38,443 nt of DNA from an uncultured Bacteroidales bacterium (lineage in GTDB: Bacteria; Bacteroidota; Bacteroidia; Bacteroidales; F082): contig CAJOEP010000023.1 of the NCBI GenBank assembly GCA_905233445.1, positions 1 through 38,443 on the forward strand, read 5' to 3'. The position numbers and the translations under genes are program-made. Numbering within the stretch: position 1 is the stretch's first letter; every line of letters starts with the position of its first letter. The notes under the pieces were generated by a model. That model ran no database searches, was not told where the DNA came from, and saw only the letters and a program-made list of their open reading frames with translations. Shown in pieces: positions 1 to 8,726 of the stretch.

Positions 1-1683
1 TATTAACTTCTTTGTATATTCGTTTTTAGGGTTGTTAAAAATCTCGTCGGCATCGCCTAATTCCACTGGCTTTCCGTTGTACATCACGAGGATGCGGTCA
101 GACATGAAGCGGACGACGCTGAGGTCGTGAGAGATAAAGATATACGTGAATCCGAAGTCTTTCTTGAGGCGGTTGAGAAGGTTCAGCACCTGCGCCTGCA
201 CCGACACGTCGAGAGCCGACACTGACTCGTCACAGATGATAAGCTTCGGATGCACTGCAAGGGCTCGCGCGATGCAGATTCGTTGCCTCTGACCGCCCGA
301 GAACTCATGCGGATAACGTTGATAATGTTCAGGTTGCAATCCGACCTCGGTGAGCAACTCGCACACTTTGTCGCGGCGTTTCTTGGCGTCTGGTTCAAGT
401 CCGTGCACCAACATCGGCTCCGCTATCGCGTCGCCGATGCGCATCTTCGGGTTCAGCGACGAATAAGGGTCCTGAAACACTATCTGCGCATGTTTGCGGT
501 ATTCACGTAAGTCGTTGCCGCTCAGCGACATCACATCTCTGCCTTCGAAGATAATCTTGCCATCGGAAGGCTCTACGAGACGTAAAATCGAGCGCCCGAG
601 GGTCGTCTTTCCGCATCCCGACTCGCCAACGAGACCGAGTGTCTCGCCAGGATAAACATCCAAGCTCACGTCATCAACAGCTTTCACGTGGTCGTAGACA
701 CGGTTGAAAAGACCTTTTTTAAGCGGAAACCACGTCTTCAAATGCTCCACCTTCAACAATGGCTCGCGGCTGTATATTTCTTTCAGATGATTTTCTCTTT
801 CTTGTTGAGTGACAATAAGTTGCTGTTTGAAATCAGCGTCATCACTCCAGGTGCCGTCAAGGAATTCCTTCACTATTGGGAGACGTTTCAGGCGGAAATC
901 CATCGGCGGGCGGCATGCGAGGAGGCCTTTTGTGTATGGGTCTTTCGGATTGTTGAGGATTTCCTGGGCTTCGCCGTATTCAACGACGTTGCCGTTGTGC
1001 ATCACCGCGATGTAATCGGACACCTCGGAGACGACGCCGAGGTCGTGCGAGATGAAAATTATCGAGAGGTTATCGCTCTTTTGCAGCTCCTGCAGCAGCT
1101 TCAGGATCTCTTTCTGCACTGTGACATCGAGGGCTGTTGTCGGCTCGTCGGCAATCAGGACCTCTGGGTTGCATGCCAGCGCCATGGCAATCATCACACG
1201 CTGTTTCTGACCGCCCGAGAGCTCATGAGGGTAGCTCTTATAGATGGCCTCCGGGCGTGGCAGCATCACTTTTTTAAATAAACTGATGACGCGTGACTTC
1301 GCCTCTTCTTCTGTCACATCTTCGTGGGCAAGGATGGCTTCGGTAACCTGAAAACCGCACTGGAACACGGGGTTGAGCGAGGTCATCGGCTCCTGAAATA
1401 TCATGGCGATACGCTTGCCGCGGATGTCGTGCATCTCGTCTTCCGAAAGATGCAGTATATCTTTTCCGTCGAGGGTGATTTCGTCGGCTGTTATCTTTGA
1501 CTGTTTCTCGTTGAGAAGCCGCATCACCGCAAGGTTACTCACCGACTTTCCGGAACCCGACTCGCCAACGATTCCAAGGGTTTTGCCCTTCGGCACCTCA
1601 AAACTGACACCATGCACCGCCTCGTTCCATTCGCCGTCGCGAAGGAAAGAAATTTTTAAATTTATGACGTTTAGCAATGACAT
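1..1683 (-). CDS. Dipeptide/oligopeptide ABC transporter, two fused ATP-binding domains (DppD-DppF type), 3' end missing
   Basis: Reading from the ATG at 1683, the frame stays open to the window edge (561 codons), so the C-terminus is missing. Two complete ABC ATPase domains are visible. The first has Walker A GESGSGKS, a Q-loop MIFQEP, signature LSGGQKQR and Walker B VLIADEPTTALD. The second has Walker A GESGCGKT, signature FSGGQRQR and LIICDESVSALD. Each ends in the NPK-x-x-YTK-type tail of peptide-transporter ATPases. The tandem arrangement resembles YejF and GsiA, which power uptake of peptides or glutathione from the inner face of the membrane. Permease and binding-protein genes are not in the window and may lie beyond the left edge. 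The family is certain; the substrate is not. The signature of domain 2 begins with F rather than L, a common variant. Confidence 0.93.
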   Translation of the reverse strand, partial: MSLLNVINLKISFLRDGEWNEAVHGVSFEVPKGKTLGIVGESGSGKSVSNLAVMRLLNEKQSKITADEITLDGKDILHLSEDEMHDIRGKRIAMIFQEPMTSLNPVFQCGFQVTEAILAHEDVTEEEAKSRVISLFKKVMLPRPEAIYKSYPHELSGGQKQRVMIAMALACNPEVLIADEPTTALDVTVQKEILKLLQELQKSDNLSIIFISHDLGVVSEVSDYIAVMHNGNVVEYGEAQEILNNPKDPYTKGLLACRPPMDFRLKRLPIVKEFLDGTWSDDADFKQQLIVTQQERENHLKEIYSREPLLKVEHLKTWFPLKKGLFNRVYDHVKAVDDVSLDVYPGETLGLVGESGCGKTTLGRSILRLVEPSDGKIIFEGRDVMSLSGNDLREYRKHAQIVFQDPYSSLNPKMRIGDAIAEPMLVHGLEPDAKKRRDKVCELLTEVGLQPEHYQRYPHEFSGGQRQRICIARALAVHPKLIICDESVSALDVSVQAQVLNLLNRLKKDFGFTYIFISHDLSVVRFMSDRILVMYNGKPVELGDADEIFNNPKNEYTKKLI

Positions 1684-1690
1684 TGTTTTC

Positions 1691-1809
1691 TTTTTTGGGG
1701 TCGCCTGCGGCGAGAAATCTTTCAAAATCTTTTTAAAAATCTTCTTCCAATTTAAATTCAACTCACAGTCATTTCATTCTTTTTTTGGGGTCGCCTGCGG
1801 CGAGAAATC
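1691..1809. repeat. 29-bp direct repeat, two copies 90 bp apart
   Basis: Identical 29-bp copies lie at 1691-1719 and 1781-1809. Each begins with a T-run and GGGG and contains the small inverted repeat TCGCC-TGC-GGCGA followed by GAAATC. The AT-rich sequence after each copy is also partly similar. They occupy the leader between the peptide-transporter ATPase start (1683) and the end of the carrier gene (1912). A palindromic GCCCTTTAGGGC lies at 1894-1905. The GAAATC/GATTTC edge is shared with the REP-like elements at 8376, 20396 and 29371. Confidence 0.75.
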
Positions 1810-1911
1810 CTAACAAAATATTTTTAAAAATCTTTCAAAATTTTCTACGAAGATTATTTTGTTAGATTTTATAATAGATTTTGTAAGATTTCTGCCCTTT
1901 AGGGCACCGAA

Positions 1912-3498
1912 TTAAAAGCCTTCGAGCGGTATAAGAACCGTTGGAATCAGCAATATTCCTCCAATTATAATCATCATCAGAATGAATTTCCACACCCATT
2001 TGAACCATTTCTGGTACGGGATTTTCGCCACGCCCAGCGCTCCAATCAAAACGCCGGATGTTGGCGTTATCATGTTGGTGAAGCCGTCGCCGAACTGGAA
2101 CGCCATCACGGTGGCTTGACGGCACACCCCGATGAGGTCGCTGAACGGCGCCATTATAGGCATCGTTATCGCCGCCTTCGCCGAGCCCGACGGTATGATG
2201 ATGTTTATAAGCGTTTGAATACCATACATTATCTCCACCGACGCCACCTTGCCGAAGTCGGACATCGATTTCGACAAGCCGTACAAAATTGTGTCGATGA
2301 TGCCGCCGTCTTGCAAGATTATCACGATGCCGCCAGCCAAACCGACGACCACCGCAGCCGACAAGATATCGCTCATTCCCTCAATGAACAGTCGTGCTAT
2401 GTCGCTGGCGTTCTTGCCGATAGCCAAGCCGCTGCAGATGCCCATGGCGAGGAACAGCGACGCAATCTCCATCACATACCAACCGTAACCCATCACGCCG
2501 ATTATCAAATAAACAATGGTGTAAAGCAGAAGCAGCAAGATGAAGTTATGCACTGTTTTCCTTAACGAAAACGCACCTAAAACGGCGAAAAGCACAGTCA
2601 AGACAGGGATTATCGGCATCACGAAGGCGCTCGAGCCGATGACTAAGGTCGTTTTCGGGTTCAGATACGAGAAAATCACCATCGCGACAAGCAGGAAAAC
2701 GTACACGAACCATGCCGATTTCGGAACATAATGCTCGAACTCCTGACCTTGCGCCTCGGTGTGCTGGCGCCAATAAGCGTCATCGTCGTACATGATTGAC
2801 GACTTCGGATTTTTCTTCACTTTGTGGGCATAATGAAGCACGAAAGCGATGCCGAAAATGTTGATAATCACCCAGCAGAAGATGCGGTAGCCGATGCCCG
2901 AAAACAGCGGCACGCCTGCGATGCCTTGCGCGATACCGATTGTAAACGGGTTCAGAATAGCTCCCGCGAAGCCGATATGCGCCGCCACATACACCATGCA
3001 GAGGCCAACGATGCTATCGTAACCCATTGATATTGCGAGCGGTATGACGATAATCACAAAGGCGATACACTCCTCGCTCATGCCGAAGATCGCTCCGAAG
3101 AGGCTGAACAGCAGCATTATCAGAACAATGATGATGTTATCTATGCCTAAAAACCGTATAAACTTATGATTTTCAAGTTGTTGCGTGAATTTCAGAAAGG
3201 AAAAAATTCCCATATCGATGGCTCGGCTTTTGTTCATAATCCAGAACGCGCCGCCAATCATCAGGATGAAGACGATGATTTTCGACTGCTGCACGAAGCC
3301 GTTGAAAAGCGCCGAAAACACTTGCCATGTCTGAGCTTCAGGATGGAAAACCTCCTGATATTCAGCAGGTAACTCGTTTTCATAATAAAACTGTCCGTCG
3401 ACGTACATTCCCGGCTTGATGAACCAAGTCATGATGGCGGCGACCACTATTATGAAGAAAACTATGACGTAGGTATGCGGTACTTTTCGTTGAGCCAT
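1912..3498 (-). CDS. YfcC/DcuC-family membrane carrier (putative amino acid or C4-dicarboxylate antiporter)
   Basis: A 528-residue polytopic inner-membrane protein with about 12 hydrophobic segments, starting MAQRKVPHTYVIVFFIIVVA. The layout matches the YfcC family (C4-dicarboxylate anaerobic carrier superfamily): an N-terminal helix, an early SKIIVFILMIGGAFWIM segment, a central motif FSLFGAIFGMSEE, and a C-terminal half with IIPSGSAKAAITMP and ITPTSGVLIGALG. Both GS/TSG stretches are typical of re-entrant substrate loops in this superfamily. YfcC proteins are often annotated as basic amino acid antiporters, but the substrate cannot be told from sequence alone. Length is normal for the family. 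The gene is probably monocistronic, with its own -7 box just upstream. Confidence 0.85.
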   Translation of the reverse strand: MAQRKVPHTYVIVFFIIVVAAIMTWFIKPGMYVDGQFYYENELPAEYQEVFHPEAQTWQVFSALFNGFVQQSKIIVFILMIGGAFWIMNKSRAIDMGIFSFLKFTQQLENHKFIRFLGIDNIIIVLIMLLFSLFGAIFGMSEECIAFVIIVIPLAISMGYDSIVGLCMVYVAAHIGFAGAILNPFTIGIAQGIAGVPLFSGIGYRIFCWVIINIFGIAFVLHYAHKVKKNPKSSIMYDDDAYWRQHTEAQGQEFEHYVPKSAWFVYVFLLVAMVIFSYLNPKTTLVIGSSAFVMPIIPVLTVLFAVLGAFSLRKTVHNFILLLLLYTIVYLIIGVMGYGWYVMEIASLFLAMGICSGLAIGKNASDIARLFIEGMSDILSAAVVVGLAGGIVIILQDGGIIDTILYGLSKSMSDFGKVASVEIMYGIQTLINIIIPSGSAKAAITMPIMAPFSDLIGVCRQATVMAFQFGDGFTNMITPTSGVLIGALGVAKIPYQKWFKWVWKFILMMIIIGGILLIPTVLIPLEGF

Positions 3499-3511
3499 AA
3501 AATATTTTTTG

Positions 3512-3519
3512 CAAAGATA
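3512..3519 (-). promoter_or_regulatory. Bacteroidetes -7 box of the YfcC-family gene
   Basis: On the minus strand this reads TATCTTTG, an exact match to the TAnnTTTG -7 element, 13 bases before the ATG at 3498. No good -33 TTTG is seen at the expected 19-base spacing; the word array at 3531-3555 occupies that place. Confidence 0.6.
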
Positions 3520-3530
3520 GCAAAAAGACC

Positions 3531-3555
3531 TTAGACTTTAGACATTAGACGTTAG
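3531..3555. repeat. Heptamer word array (TTAGACn)
   Basis: Three and a half units of a 7-base word TTAGACN (N = T, A, G). The last TTAG supplies the stop codon (TAA, minus strand, 3552-3554) of the ORF6N gene. The same kind of heptamer array appears at 7272-7325. Confidence 0.7.
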
Positions 3556-4169
3556 TTTTTTTCTTCCCGTCTAAATCCTATCAATCTCCTATTAGCCAAT
3601 GCATTGTTATCATTTTGTAATTCCGACAAAGCAATACTGATGGCATCAAGTTGAGCCTGATGGTCTTCATTTATATCATTTTGGTCTTCCAGAATTTCTT
3701 CGATATAAATTTTAATATCATTTATTTCTTTATGCAATACTTCATAATTATCAGAAACATATTTTGCCAAGTTTCGTAATTCGACAAAAGCTCGCATAAT
3801 CTTAATGTTGATATCTATTGCCTTGTCGGAATTGAGAACAGAGCTAAGCATCGCCACTCCAAATTCAGTAAAAGCGAAAGATTTATAGCGACTTCCGCCC
3901 CATTTTGAGGTCGCAAATTGCGACCTCAAGATTGTAACATCTTCATTATCAGATATTTTTAATAGTTTTTGTTTTTCAATTACAGTTTTTCTTTCCTGCG
4001 GAGTCACTTCAAACATAAAATCATCAGGGAAGCGGCGGATGTTTCTTTTCACAGCTTCTTTTAGACGTTTTGTTTCTATTTCATAAAGCGAAGCCAGATC
4101 ATCATCAAACATCACTTTTTTGCCATTTACTTCGTAAATCTTCTGTTGTATCTTTTCTATTTCATTCAT
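3552..4169 (-). CDS. ORF6N-domain DNA-binding protein
   Basis: A protein of about 205 residues. The N-terminal 90 residues match the ORF6N/KilA-N-related domain: KIYEVNGKKVMFDDDLASLY, then RFPDDFMFEVTPQE, then ILRSQFATSKWGG and the FTEFGVAMLSSVLNSDKAI helix. The C-terminal third is charged and probably coiled coil. I chose the ATG at 4169; an in-frame TTG at 4187 would add six residues. Such proteins are common as single genes in Bacteroidetes genomes and phage-derived regions, where they are presumed DNA-binding regulators or anti-repressor relatives; no target is known here. No phage genes accompany it. The stop codon lies inside a repetitive word array, so the natural C-terminus may have been altered. 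Confidence 0.85.
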   Translation of the reverse strand: MNEIEKIQQKIYEVNGKKVMFDDDLASLYEIETKRLKEAVKRNIRRFPDDFMFEVTPQERKTVIEKQKLLKISDNEDVTILRSQFATSKWGGSRYKSFAFTEFGVAMLSSVLNSDKAIDINIKIMRAFVELRNLAKYVSDNYEVLHKEINDIKIYIEEILEDQNDINEDHQAQLDAISIALSELQNDNNALANRRLIGFRREEKN

Positions 4170-4347
4170 AATTATTTTTTCAGGCAAAATTACAATAGGT
4201 GATTTGAATTAGTCGTATGAAAAATGACTAATTTTTGAATGGTTTTGTAAATTATTGATTGTCAATTTGTTACAATAGCAACAATGACAGTTTTAAGGCT
4301 TTTTAATTGTTAATAAATTTTAACAAATCGATGCAGATATTTTCAGA

Positions 4348-6165
4348 TTATCTTACAACATCGCTTACGAGGCGCACCGAATAGCCATACCAGCGGTCAT
4401 TGGTCGAAAATCCTCCAAAATAGATATCAAAATGCATGTAATAGGCAATATAGTTATAGTATTCGTAAGGTGTTGATGTCCAATATCCACCAAAAAGGCT
4501 ATCGGTATAGTATTCCGATCGCATACGATAACCTGCGGCTGGGATGAAAACCGCTCCTTTCGACTCAAACCCATCCATCCACTCGGTGGCACCAATCACG
4601 TTATACGTATAACTCACTGATTCTGAATTAACTCCACACAAACCACCGTTCAAATCCCAATCATCGGGAAGCAAAATAATACCGCATACATTATCCACTT
4701 TGGCTTTCGCAAAACGCACGCCCGATGGCGTATTCCGCTGATAAAACAGATACCACCACTCGCTCGATGTCATTGTGCGCCATAGGTTATTGGTATTTCC
4801 GCCATTGATTATCGGATTATCGCCCCATTCGTTGTATTCACTGTAATCATCCGAATTTGAGTATTTGGTCGGATCCTGGCCAGTTCCCCATCCGAACAAG
4901 TCGATCCAACCGTCGTATGATGGAGAGATATTACTATTCGATTCTCCGACAAAATCTCTCTGACTTTCGGCAAAACGCCAAGTATCGGTCGAAGCCTGAT
5001 ATTGCAGATTACCTTTTGAGAAATAAACTTTTTGCGTCGCACTCACAGAAAACGCACTAACAATAGCGCCTTCAGGACCAGGCACATCGGTTGTGAAAAC
5101 CACATCCTCACCATATGCGATGCCATAGTTGTTTGTCGCGTATGCCCTTGCATAATACGTCACGCCAGCAGTCAAGCCAGATATTTCAACTGAAAATTCC
5201 CACATGCCGGCATCTGTCGATTGATGAGCTCCGTCAATCGTAGGATTTGGAGAAGTACCCCAACATGCTCCATGGTCAATAATGCTGTCGCCACCCAAAT
5301 CTTCAATATTTCCATAACATTTGGCGGTGGTTTCAGTGATATTTGTAACGTAAGATGTCCGCACAGTCGCAACACCAGGATTATCAAGAGTTGTGAACAT
5401 CAACTGGTTACCATAAACCACACCAAAACGTGGGCTTTCAATATAAGCTCTTACATTATAATTAGTCGAAGCTTCTAATCCAGTAATCTCCAACGTGAAA
5501 TCATTAGTATTTTCATTAGTAGACACATGGCTGTCTTCAATTGTAGGATAATAGTTTTCCTTGCTCCAACAAAAACCTCTTTTTTTAATGGTATTGTCCG
5601 CAAATTCGACAAATCCGTTAATCACAGCCGAAGTAGCAGTCACATCGGTGACAGAATACGTGTAAACATCTATTCCAAAACACCAATTATCCTGATATTC
5701 AATCTGTGCGCCTATTATCTCATTGTTTGCATCATAAATATAGTCAACAACATAAACTCGCGCATACTTTGTATATACATATCCATAATTGTCATATTCA
5801 ACTTTTTTCAAAACGTAGCCATGTCCTGGGAAAACCGCCACCTGCTCGCTCCAGCCATCCTGTGGAATCCGGTAAGCATAGCCCAAAGAAGCCACTTCTC
5901 CAACATCATTAAAGGTAAGATATACACCGTTACCATAAATAGTATAAAAATTATTTGCAGTGCTAATCTTTATATAACGACCGAGAATGAGCACATAGCT
6001 TCCATCGTCATTCAACAGATTTACGGTGACCACATTTTCCGGTTCCTCATAATTTGTTGGGGTTTCCGGCTCATTTGGCTCTGGAGTTTTGTCTTTTTTG
6101 CAAGAATAACTGACAAAACTTAAAGTGATTAGCATTAGGACTATAGCTAAAATACGTTTTTTCAT
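4348..6165 (-). CDS. Surface lipoprotein with two fibronectin-III-like modules and a FISUMP-like C-terminal domain
   Basis: A 605-residue exported lipoprotein. Residues 1-21 form a signal peptide ending in a lipobox (SYS-C22), followed by a proline/glutamate-rich linker. Residues about 167-260 and 262-360 are two similar beta-rich modules (TATSAVINGFVEF / TETTAKCYGNIED; GFCWS / GACWG; GLEASTNYNVRAY / GLTAGVTYYARAY) of the fibronectin-III-like type. Residues about 370-605 hold a domain opening FSVSATQKVYFSKGNLQY and ending GYSVRLV, resembling the Fibrobacter succinogenes paralogous (FISUMP) and formylglycine-enzyme-like family. The same domain ends the 10601-12436 protein. The role is probably surface display or ligand binding; no catalytic residues can be assigned. 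It appears to be a single-gene unit. Confidence 0.8.
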   Translation of the reverse strand: MKKRILAIVLMLITLSFVSYSCKKDKTPEPNEPETPTNYEEPENVVTVNLLNDDGSYVLILGRYIKISTANNFYTIYGNGVYLTFNDVGEVASLGYAYRIPQDGWSEQVAVFPGHGYVLKKVEYDNYGYVYTKYARVYVVDYIYDANNEIIGAQIEYQDNWCFGIDVYTYSVTDVTATSAVINGFVEFADNTIKKRGFCWSKENYYPTIEDSHVSTNENTNDFTLEITGLEASTNYNVRAYIESPRFGVVYGNQLMFTTLDNPGVATVRTSYVTNITETTAKCYGNIEDLGGDSIIDHGACWGTSPNPTIDGAHQSTDAGMWEFSVEISGLTAGVTYYARAYATNNYGIAYGEDVVFTTDVPGPEGAIVSAFSVSATQKVYFSKGNLQYQASTDTWRFAESQRDFVGESNSNISPSYDGWIDLFGWGTGQDPTKYSNSDDYSEYNEWGDNPIINGGNTNNLWRTMTSSEWWYLFYQRNTPSGVRFAKAKVDNVCGIILLPDDWDLNGGLCGVNSESVSYTYNVIGATEWMDGFESKGAVFIPAAGYRMRSEYYTDSLFGGYWTSTPYEYYNYIAYYMHFDIYFGGFSTNDRWYGYSVRLVSDVVR

Positions 6166-6188
6166 GGCTAATTATTTTAACATTTATG

Positions 6189-6196
6189 CAAAAATA
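6189..6196 (-). promoter_or_regulatory. Possible -7 box for the 605-residue lipoprotein
   Basis: The minus strand reads TATTTTTG, matching TAnnTTTG, 23 bases before the ATG at 6165. No -33 element is visible at the usual spacing. Confidence 0.4.
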
Positions 6197-6244
6197 TATA
6201 AAATTTGAATATGAATCTTGTCTGGACAATTTTTTTTTACTTTT

Positions 6245-6275
6245 TTTGAATATTGAATGAAAAATTGTAATTTTG
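6245..6275 (+). promoter_or_regulatory. Bacteroidetes housekeeping promoter of fba
   Basis: TTTG at 6245-6248 and TAATTTTG at 6268-6275 are separated by exactly 19 bases, a perfect match to the primary-sigma consensus of Bacteroidetes. The ATG of fba follows at 6306, giving a short leader. Confidence 0.85.
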
Positions 6276-6305
6276 CGGAAAGAAATTTAGTAAAAACATC
6301 ATATT

Positions 6306-7226
6306 ATGGTAAACTACAAAGATTTAGGGCTGGTGAACACCCGTGAAATGTTCGCAAAAGCGGTCGATGGCGGCTATGCCATCCCGGCATTCAACTTCAA
6401 CAATATGGAACAGTTGCAGGCTATCATCATGGCGGCTGTGGAGACGAAATCGCCAGTGATTCTGCAGATTTCAAAAGGCGCACGCCAGTATGCAAACCAG
6501 ACTCTGCTCCGTTACATGGCAGAAGGCGCTGTGGCTTACGCCAAGGAACTCGGCTGCGAGCATCCTGAGATAGTGCTTCACCTCGACCACGGTGACTCGT
6601 TCGAGCTCTGCAAAAACTGCATCGAGATGGGCTTCTCATCAGTGATGATTGACGGCTCTGCATTGCCATACGACGAAAACGTGGCATTGACACGCAAAGT
6701 CGTGGATTTCGCTCACAAATACGACGTGACAGTCGAAGGCGAACTCGGTGTTTTGGCAGGCGTTGAAGACGAGGTGGCAGCTGAAGAGAGCCACTACACA
6801 AAACCTGAAGAAGTTATCGACTTCGTGACCAAGACCGGCGTCGATTCACTCGCAATCTCCATCGGAACATCACACGGAGCATATAAATTCACTCCTGAGC
6901 AGTGCACCGTCGATCCTAAGACAGGTCGCTTGGTTCCTCCACCGTTGGCATTCGACGTGCTCGAGGCCATCGAGAAGAAGCTCCCGGGCTTCCCAATCGT
7001 GCTTCACGGCTCATCATCGGTGCCACAAGACGATGTCGACACCATCAACAAATACGGCGGCGCATTGAAGGCAGCCGTCGGTATCCCAGAGGAGCAGCTC
7101 CGCAAGGCAGCGAAATCGGCAGTTTGCAAAATCAACATCGACTCAGACAGCCGTCTCGCCATGACAGCGGCAGTGCGCAAGGCTTTTGCCGAGAAACCGG
7201 CAGAGTTCGACCCTCTATATGCATAA
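6306..7226 (+). CDS. fba: Class II fructose-1,6-bisphosphate aldolase
   Basis: A 306-residue zinc-dependent aldolase that cleaves fructose-1,6-bisphosphate to dihydroxyacetone phosphate and glyceraldehyde-3-phosphate in glycolysis and gluconeogenesis (cytoplasm). Visible signatures are LHLDHGDSF (catalytic Asp94, zinc ligand His95), VEGELG (about 143-148), GTSHGAYKF (zinc ligand His190) and LHGSSSVP (zinc ligand His234). The length fits the shorter bacterial/protist class II subgroup. The opening MVNYKDLGLVNTREMFAKA is typical. It has its own strong promoter and no operon partner; codon use is richer in G and C than in its neighbours, as expected for a highly expressed gene. A tagatose-bisphosphate aldolase is the main alternative, but no tagatose or galactitol genes are nearby. 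Confidence 0.93.
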   Translation: MVNYKDLGLVNTREMFAKAVDGGYAIPAFNFNNMEQLQAIIMAAVETKSPVILQISKGARQYANQTLLRYMAEGAVAYAKELGCEHPEIVLHLDHGDSFELCKNCIEMGFSSVMIDGSALPYDENVALTRKVVDFAHKYDVTVEGELGVLAGVEDEVAAEESHYTKPEEVIDFVTKTGVDSLAISIGTSHGAYKFTPEQCTVDPKTGRLVPPPLAFDVLEAIEKKLPGFPIVLHGSSSVPQDDVDTINKYGGALKAAVGIPEEQLRKAAKSAVCKINIDSDSRLAMTAAVRKAFAEKPAEFDPLYA

Positions 7227-7271
7227 GATTATCAATGTGTTAGGCAGCAATAACAAATTAGCGGAATAGCC

Positions 7272-7367
7272 ATTAGCTATTAGCCATTAGCCATTAGTCT
7301 TTAGTTTTTAGTCGTTAGTTGTTAGGGGGCAAAAAAATCTAACAACTAATGTCTAATGACTAAAGAC
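7272..7367. repeat. Heptamer word array with a 29-bp inverted repeat
   Basis: From 7272 to 7325 there are seven and a half consecutive 7-base words of the type nTTAGnn. The last part (7297-7325) pairs with 7339-7367: 29-base arms with 4 mismatches around a 13-base loop containing GGGGC and an A-run. It fills the gap between fba and the type IX-secreted protein and is followed by a T-run, so a transcript could end or pause here. Confidence 0.75.
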
Positions 7368-7374
7368 TTTTTAT

Positions 7375-7382
7375 TATTTTTG
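7375..7382 (+). promoter_or_regulatory. Probable -7 box for the 306-residue secreted protein
   Basis: TATTTTTG matches TAnnTTTG and lies 34 bases before the ATG at 7417, just after the inverted repeat. No clear TTTG at the -33 spacing. Confidence 0.5.
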
Positions 7383-7416
7383 CGGCCGAAAATTTAATCC
7401 TTAGTTTAATTTAAAT

Positions 7417-8337
7417 ATGAAAAAATCTTTATTAAAAAGAACTTTCATTTCAGTCGTTCTTATCTGTTTTGCTTTGACTGGAATGGCACAAACGACTTTT
7501 ACCGCTGGTGATTTGAATTATAGCGTTAACGCTGATGGCGTTTCTGTGACGGTTACAGGCCATGCGCTCGATTATGAGCATGCAAATGGGCCATTGAACA
7601 TTCCGGAAGCGGTTAGTTATGAAGGCGTTGACTATACGGTGACAAGCATCGGCAACACCGCTTTTATGTATTATTTTTATCTGACAAGTCTGTCACTTCC
7701 GAATTCATTGATTACCATTGAGGATGGCGCTTTTGCGTATTGCTCAGGTTTTACTGGTGATTTGATCATTCCTAATTCTGTGGTTACCATCGGACCAAGC
7801 GCATTTTTCCAGTGCTCGGGCTTTGACGGCACGCTGACAATCGGTGAGTCTGTCAATTATATCGGCGACTACGCGTTCAGACAATGCTCTCATTTTACCA
7901 AAGCCGTTTCTTTGGCAACCACGCCTCCTGAACTTGGCAACGAACCGGGATGGAATTGTGTCGTGTTTGAACAGTTTGGCACTCAAACACTTACCGTTCC
8001 TTACGGATGCGCCGCGGCTTACCAAAGTTCAAACTGGTACGATCCGATAGGATTGAACGGTTTTTATGAGTTTATTGAGGCCGAGCCACAAGCGGTTTCA
8101 GCGGTTGAAAACGTGATTTCAGCGGTTTATCCGAATCCGACTAAAGGTATGGTGAAAATTGAAGCTGAAGGCATTAAAAACGTCAACGTTTTCAATGGTT
8201 TAGAACAAATTATCTTTGAAAATGCTGTCAGTGGCGATGTTTTTGAATATGACTTCAGCGGAAATGAGGCTGGAGTTTATTATATTAAGGTGGAGACTGA
8301 GAAGGGAGTGGAGACGAAGAGAGTGACGGTTATATAA
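7417..8337 (+). CDS. Secreted leucine-rich repeat (BspA-like) protein with type IX secretion sorting domain
   Basis: A 306-residue exported protein. Residues 1-24 are a signal peptide ending TGMAQ. Residues about 65-180 carry BspA-type leucine-rich repeats (LRR_5): YTVTSIGNTAFMYY, LTSLSLPNSLITIEDGAFAYC, LIIPNSVVTIGPSAFFQC and LTIGESVNYIGDYAFRQC. Residues about 236-306 form a type A C-terminal sorting domain: VYPNPTKGMVKIE, then GVYYIKVETEKG and a basic last strand. Type IX cargo crosses the outer membrane and is attached at the surface or released. The repeats suggest protein or matrix binding rather than catalysis. The gene stands alone; an octamer repeat array follows its stop directly. Confidence 0.88.
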   Translation: MKKSLLKRTFISVVLICFALTGMAQTTFTAGDLNYSVNADGVSVTVTGHALDYEHANGPLNIPEAVSYEGVDYTVTSIGNTAFMYYFYLTSLSLPNSLITIEDGAFAYCSGFTGDLIIPNSVVTIGPSAFFQCSGFDGTLTIGESVNYIGDYAFRQCSHFTKAVSLATTPPELGNEPGWNCVVFEQFGTQTLTVPYGCAAAYQSSNWYDPIGLNGFYEFIEAEPQAVSAVENVISAVYPNPTKGMVKIEAEGIKNVNVFNGLEQIIFENAVSGDVFEYDFSGNEAGVYYIKVETEKGVETKRVTVI

Positions 8338-8339
8338 AG

Positions 8340-8400
8340 TTAGTCAGTTGTTCAGTTAGTCAGTTAATCAGTTGAGGTTTCTCGCGTCGCTCGGAATGAC
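8340..8400. repeat. Octamer word array followed by a REP-like element
   Basis: 8340-8375 holds four and a half 8-base words of the form TTAGTCAG with substitutions. 8376-8400 (GGTTTCTCG ... CGGAATGAC) resembles the GTCATTTC/GAAATGAC-bounded element at 20396-20449 and the in-gene copy at 29371-29404. Confidence 0.65.
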
Positions 8401-8420
8401 AATCGGCGTAGTGTGGAACC

Positions 8421-8726
8421 TCAATACATTAATTTTGACGGCATAAACCTGTCAATCATCACATAATTAATTTCAATATGGAAAACCACAGTCCATTTGT
8501 GATTCATTATTGACAATGTTTTTGCAAAAGGATGTATCTTTTTCGCTGTAACAAACTTGCTGTATTGATAAATATCAGCAGTATAAGATAAAGAAGCCAA
8601 CTGACCTAATATTCGATTGACATAGTTATGACCACTTTCAACACGATATAATGTTGAAATATATGTTGCCATTGCATAAAGATCTGATGATGCATTCTCG
8701 CTAATTATCACTCTGTAATTTCGCAT
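8421..8726 (-). CDS. ParE/RelE-family toxin
   Basis: About 101 residues from the ATG at 8726 (MRNYRVIISENASSDLYAMA). The pattern of an N-terminal beta strand, two helices beginning ASSDLYAMATYI and RVESGHNYVNRILGQL, then strands KFVTAKKIHPFAKT, WTVVFHIEINYVMIDRF and a short tail matches the ParE/RelE superfamily. ParE toxins poison DNA gyrase while RelE toxins cut ribosome-bound mRNA; which applies here cannot be told. A start at 8735 would add three residues. The gene overlaps the 3' end of the upstream small gene by 26 bases, the usual antitoxin-then-toxin coupling. Confidence 0.72.
   Translation of the reverse strand: MRNYRVIISENASSDLYAMATYISTLYRVESGHNYVNRILGQLASLSYTADIYQYSKFVTAKKIHPFAKTLSIMNHKWTVVFHIEINYVMIDRFMPSKLMY

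Noticed and set aside
5527..6123. Plus-strand open frame opposite the 605-residue lipoprotein
   Set aside because: The minus-strand gene has signal peptide and domains; the plus-strand translation looks random.
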